Assembly (NCBI GenBank): GCA_023249395.1
Contig: JAHFCS010000088.1
Coordinates: forward strand, 1 to 7,680
Length of the DNA stretch: 7,680 nt
DNA from: Gemmatimonadota bacterium
GTDB lineage: Bacteria > Gemmatimonadota > Gemmatimonadetes > Gemmatimonadales > Gemmatimonadaceae
Direction: 5' to 3'
Made by a program: the position numbers and the translations under genes. Shown in pieces: positions 6,621 to 7,680 of this stretch; the stretch's first letter is position 1; the number at the start of each line of letters is the position of its first letter. The notes beneath the pieces are model-generated. The model had not been told where the DNA came from. It worked only from the letters and a program-made list of their open reading frames with translations, and did not search any database.

Positions 6621-6878
6621 GTGGACCGTCTGGTTGTCGCCGGGCGCGCCGGTATCCTCGAGGCCTGATCCCTCGAGCATCCCGCGAAGGTCCTCGAGCG
6701 CAATGCGCCCGTCTATCTGGAGGAGCGCCCGCTCTATGATATGCTCCAGCTCGACCGGGTTGATTGCTCCCGATCCACTGAGCGAAAGCAGGTGTCCCCA
6801 AGCCTCGGGGGCGAATCTGCCCCTTTCGTGGGGTCCCATCACTCTGAACGTCATTGGTACGGCCAAACGGTCATCCAT
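6618..6878 (-). CDS. Smg/DUF494-like protein, C-terminal half only
   Basis: An 86-residue protein. From about residue 13 to 70 it follows the C-terminal half of the Smg (DUF494) family: FRVMGPHERGRFAPEAWGH, then INPVELEHIIERAL and IALEDLRGML. These correspond to the family's R-[IV]-x-x-x-E-x-x-R-L, the alpha-helical GFLLFLE region, REMVIERVLAL and ELDDLKWV segments. E. coli Smg is about 157 residues, so the N-terminal half is missing. The gene lies directly before topA, echoing the dprA-smg-yrdD/topA grouping of proteobacteria, which supports the assignment. The molecular function of Smg is not established. The ATG at 6878 has AGG eight bases upstream, and the gene ends ten bases before topA. 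Upstream is the 3' end of aroK, so the missing half is not hidden nearby. It could be a natural short form of the clade. Confidence 0.7.
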   Translation of the reverse strand: MDDRLAVPMTFRVMGPHERGRFAPEAWGHLLSLSGSGAINPVELEHIIERALLQIDGRIALEDLRGMLEGSGLEDTGAPGDNQTVH

Positions 6879-6920
6879 TCGCGTAACCTATTCCTGCGGT
6901 ATATGGTCAGCAAGCTTGGG

Positions 6921-7469
6921 CTAATCCTCTTGTCCCAGGGACAGAGCGTATTGCCGCACCTGTTCGATAACTTCTGTCTTGCCAATAACTTCGGTATCCA
7001 ATACGAGGTCAGCGGTCTCATAGAGGGGCCGCCGAGACTCATATAATCCCATCAGCGTCCGCAGCGGCTCAGGCCCTTCCAGGAGCGGGCGCCGAGCCCT
7101 TCCGGCAGCCATCCTGGCAAGAACCGCCAGGGGATCCGCTCTAAGGTATATCATACGCCCCGTAGAACGCAAAAGTGCCATCGCATCCAGGTTGGACACC
7201 CATCCTCCCCCCGGCGCCATAACCATTCCCCTGCTGGCGGCAAGCTCGCGGGTCAGGTCGGCCTCCAGCGACCGGAAGTACGCCTCTCCGCGCCGCGCGA
7301 AGATCTCGGCCACCGAGGCATGTTCCCGGTGCTCGATCTCTGTATCGAAGTCGATGAACGGCCGGTTCAGAAGCCGCGCCGCGCCGCGTCCTACTGACGT
7401 CTTTCCGACTCCCGGGAGCCCGACGAGGATGATGTTCGGGCTCCGAACGAATGCTGCTTCCGGCGTCAA
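6921..7469 (-). CDS. aroK: Shikimate kinase
   Basis: A 182-residue cytoplasmic kinase that phosphorylates shikimate at the 3-hydroxyl using ATP, the fifth step of the shikimate pathway. The Walker A loop GLPGVGKT spans 17-24. Asp40 and Asp42 in FIDFDTEIE bind Mg and shikimate. Arg66 (AYFRSLE) and the Gly87-Gly89 loop (APGGGW) are substrate-binding. The lid motif RRPLL is at 126-130, and Arg147 (YESRRPLY) is the late conserved arginine. The length is usual for AroK/AroL. The only start codon near the needed N-terminus is TTG at 7469, six bases after the aroC stop. There is no properly spaced ribosome site, so translation probably depends on coupling to aroC. The neighbour aroC catalyses the last pathway step, so the two belong to one biosynthetic operon. 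It ends in TAG. Confidence 0.94.
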   Translation of the reverse strand: MTPEAAFVRSPNIILVGLPGVGKTSVGRGAARLLNRPFIDFDTEIEHREHASVAEIFARRGEAYFRSLEADLTRELAASRGMVMAPGGGWVSNLDAMALLRSTGRMIYLRADPLAVLARMAAGRARRPLLEGPEPLRTLMGLYESRRPLYETADLVLDTEVIGKTEVIEQVRQYALSLGQED

Positions 7470-7475
7470 CGCCCG

Positions 7476-7680
7476 CTACTGGCCACGCCGGGAGGCGATC
7501 TGCTCGACGTAGCCGTCGAAATTGCGGCGCATCTCGCCGAGTGAATCACCGCCGAACTTTTCGATCATCGCCTGCGCCACGACAAACGCCAGCATCGCTT
7601 CCGCGATTACTCCCATCGCCGGCACCGCTGTCACGTCGCTGCGCTCGGCAACCGCGGTAGCCGCCTCTCCGGTCTTCATC
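7476..7680 (-). CDS. aroC: Chorismate synthase, C-terminal end (5' part outside window)
   Basis: The last 67 or so residues of chorismate synthase, the FMN-dependent enzyme that converts 5-enolpyruvylshikimate 3-phosphate to chorismate. The fragment reads KTGEAATAVAERSDVTAVP, followed by a run including GVIAEAM, then EKFGGDSLGEMRRN. This is the conserved C-terminal signature of AroC, including the Arg-Ser-Asp region near the active site. The frame runs off the right edge of the window, so the start and most of the protein are not visible. It ends in TAG at 7476-7478, with the aroK start six bases further on in the same reading frame. The FGGDSL...Y end is normal, so nothing suggests truncation of the C-terminus. 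Confidence 0.93.
   Translation of the reverse strand, partial: MKTGEAATAVAERSDVTAVPAMGVIAEAMLAFVVAQAMIEKFGGDSLGEMRRNFDGYVEQIASRRGQ

Noticed and set aside
6608..6703. topA start at the upstream ATG at 6703
   Set aside because: It would add 32 Arg/Ser/Thr-rich residues read out of frame through smg; the ATG at 6607 has a proper ribosome site.
6907..6920. Short palindrome CAAGCTTG between aroK and smg as an operator or attachment site
   Set aside because: Only eight bases, with no repeat elsewhere in the window and no flanking structure; expected by chance.
6618..7478. Reassigned genetic code with TAG as a sense codon
   Set aside because: aroC, aroK and smg all end at TAG exactly where their families normally end, with fresh start codons after each. 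TAG therefore behaves as a stop in this window, and only the topA case is anomalous.

Overview
The window is a stretch of GC-rich bacterial chromosome (about 60% GC by eye), densely packed and almost entirely on the minus strand. The gene set (aroC, aroK, a Smg/DUF494 fragment, topA, trmFO, a Xer recombinase) is conserved housekeeping. FAD/folate-dependent TrmFO and the topA-trmFO-xer order are typical of Firmicutes and of several GC-rich diderm phyla. A Tat-type molybdoenzyme with a lipobox and basic, GC-rich codon use favour a diderm such as Gemmatimonadota or a relative. That placement is an inference of moderate confidence; no rRNA or marker in the window settles it.

Layout in transcription order on the minus strand (right to left): the 3' end of aroC (chorismate synthase), aroK (shikimate kinase, TTG start), a short Smg/DUF494-like gene, topA (DNA topoisomerase I), trmFO (tRNA m5U54 methyltransferase) and a XerC/D-type tyrosine recombinase. 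Gaps are 6, 42, 10 and 13 bp, followed by a 26-29 bp overlap, so this reads as one long operon. A 66 bp gap with a weak -10-like element then leads to a translationally coupled pair (ATGA overlap). These encode a four-helix b-type cytochrome and a sulfite-oxidase/MsrP-like molybdopterin enzyme, very likely a membrane electron-transfer module. At the left edge a small two-helix membrane protein of unknown function runs on the plus strand. Its stop codon directly abuts the stop of the molybdoenzyme gene.

The most notable observation is an in-frame amber codon (TAG) inside topA. It lies between the two cysteines of the second zinc-ribbon, and the rest of the topA C-terminus continues intact in the same frame for 118 codons. 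It could be a recent nonsense mutation, a sequence error, or a read-through or split form. Three upstream genes (aroC, aroK, smg) also end in TAG and share one reading frame, but their boundaries match normal protein ends, so TAG acts as an ordinary stop there. Other points of interest are the half-length Smg protein, the absence of hslV/hslU after xerC, and the pairing of an MsrP-like enzyme with a hydrogenase-type cytochrome b instead of MsrQ. I found no CRISPR array, transposon, tRNA, rRNA or defence system. The window is mostly ordinary core genome with one clear anomaly.
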